From Spirochaetes bacterium RBG_16_49_21 (GTDB lineage Bacteria > Spirochaetota > UBA4802 > UBA5550), in the NCBI GenBank assembly GCA_001829495.1, contig MIBJ01000078.1:1-32012 (forward strand): a DNA stretch of 32,012 nt, in the 5' to 3' direction. Of the stretch, positions 31,692 through 32,012 are shown one piece after another. The notes under the pieces were generated by a model. It was not told the origin of the DNA. It made no database searches and saw only the letters and a list, made by a program, of their open reading frames with translations. Each line of letters begins with the position of its first letter. Within the stretch, counting starts at the first letter, position 1. The position numbers and the translations under genes are program-made.

Positions 31692-31979
31692 TCACCGGAA
31701 TTCAATATCAAAAAATATGAAGCCGATAAAGATAGCCAGAATCGAGAGCGTCACGATAAAGGTGACCGCCACCGCCCTCCCCATCCGCCCGATCTGCATG
31801 AAAAAAATGAGCACGAGGGCGCTCTTCGCTGCGGAGATGAGAAGAGAAGCCCATATCTTGAAAGGGCCCAGGTCGATCCGCGAAACCGCGATCGTGAGCG
31901 CCGTAAGGCACAGGAGCGCGGCCAGGATAAGGGCAAGCCCGCGGTATGAATAAAAAGACTCTGTATTTTTATCGGACAA
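31692..31979 (-). CDS. cytochrome c oxidase subunit IV-like membrane protein
   Basis: A 95-residue protein with three membrane helices (about 13-33, 41-62 and 68-90). The second contains ISAAKSALVLIFFMQIGRMG, the typical motif of prokaryotic COX4/CyoD-like subunit IV. TTG 31979 is a confident start because GGAGG lies six bases upstream. It is followed by subunit II after eight bases. Subunits I and III would be expected upstream, beyond the window edge. Confidence 0.85.
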   Translation of the reverse strand: MSDKNTESFYSYRGLALILAALLCLTALTIAVSRIDLGPFKIWASLLISAAKSALVLIFFMQIGRMGRAVAVTFIVTLSILAIFIGFIFFDIEFR

Positions 31980-31995
31980 ATTATGCCTCCGTGCT

Positions 31996-32012
31996 CCGAC
32001 CTCACCCCCCGG
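31996..32012. repeat. start of another TGACCTCA-type repeat at the window edge
   Basis: CCGACCTCACCCCCCGG matches the right end of the 30095-30207 element read in reverse (CTGACCTCACCCCCGG). It begins 16 bp upstream of the subunit IV start codon; the remainder lies outside the window. Confidence 0.5.

Overview
The window looks like a chromosomal segment of a Gram-negative, aerobically respiring bacterium, most probably a spirochaete of the Leptospira side of the phylum. The evidence is a radical SAM protein of the type called spiro-SPASM, a 7TMR-DISM receptor, an OmpP1/FadL-type outer-membrane porin, a large exported lipoprotein, citramalate synthase, and cytochrome c oxidase genes. The assignment is inferred from gene families, with no database search. 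There are no rRNA or tRNA genes, no CRISPR array and no intact insertion sequence.

Layout. 1-2542 (minus): a polytopic membrane protein followed by a 7TMR-DISM sensor whose methyl-accepting-type tail runs off the left edge. 2.9-4.0 kb (plus): a membrane-anchored alpha/beta hydrolase with a Cys in the nucleophile position. 4.46-4.95 kb (plus): a small DUF4160/DUF2442 pair. 5.0-11.35 kb (minus): a FadL-like porin and a 1487-residue lipoprotein with a beta/gamma-crystallin-like domain. 11.9-13.5 kb (minus): a COG2509 FAD-dependent oxidoreductase, followed by the remnant of a REP-associated tyrosine transposase (RAYT). 13.65-23.2 kb: a fatty-acid oxidation region. It holds a TetR regulator and a type-10-like hydroxyacyl-CoA dehydrogenase on minus, and thiolase, large acyl-CoA dehydrogenase, thiolase, short-chain-type acyl-CoA dehydrogenase and AMP-forming acyl-CoA synthetase on plus. 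23.3-29.26 kb (plus): citramalate synthase, a SurA-like chaperone, then a tight trio of spiro-SPASM radical SAM protein, SpsF-like cytidylyltransferase and SpsG/PseG-like protein. 29.24-31.98 kb (minus): an alpha/beta hydrolase, heme O synthase, and cytochrome c oxidase subunits II and IV.

How the genes fit together. The FadL-like porin, acyl-CoA synthetase, two dehydrogenases, SDR dehydrogenase and two thiolases cover fatty acyl uptake, activation and most of beta-oxidation. No enoyl-CoA hydratase is present here. The adjacent TetR protein resembles fatty-acid-responsive regulators. The spiro-SPASM/SpsF/SpsG trio is the best candidate for a poorly described system. The N-terminal domain of the radical SAM protein looks like a degenerate copy of the nucleotidyltransferase encoded next to it, suggesting a linked sugar-nucleotide or glycan modification pathway.

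The most striking non-coding signal is the number of palindromic repeats in the gaps. At least five families can be read by eye: 188-bp two-hairpin elements bracketing the beta-oxidation genes in inverted orientation; a 396-bp element with terminal inverted repeats in the SDR/thiolase divergent gap; TGACCTCA-ended two-hairpin elements; GAAGGCGRGGATG palindromes; and degenerate CGTGTCGAGTGA arrays at gene 3' ends. A perfect 28-bp palindrome lies inside the FAD oxidoreductase reading frame. Several stop codons lie inside repeats. The RAYT remnant offers a possible link to the machinery that spread some of them.
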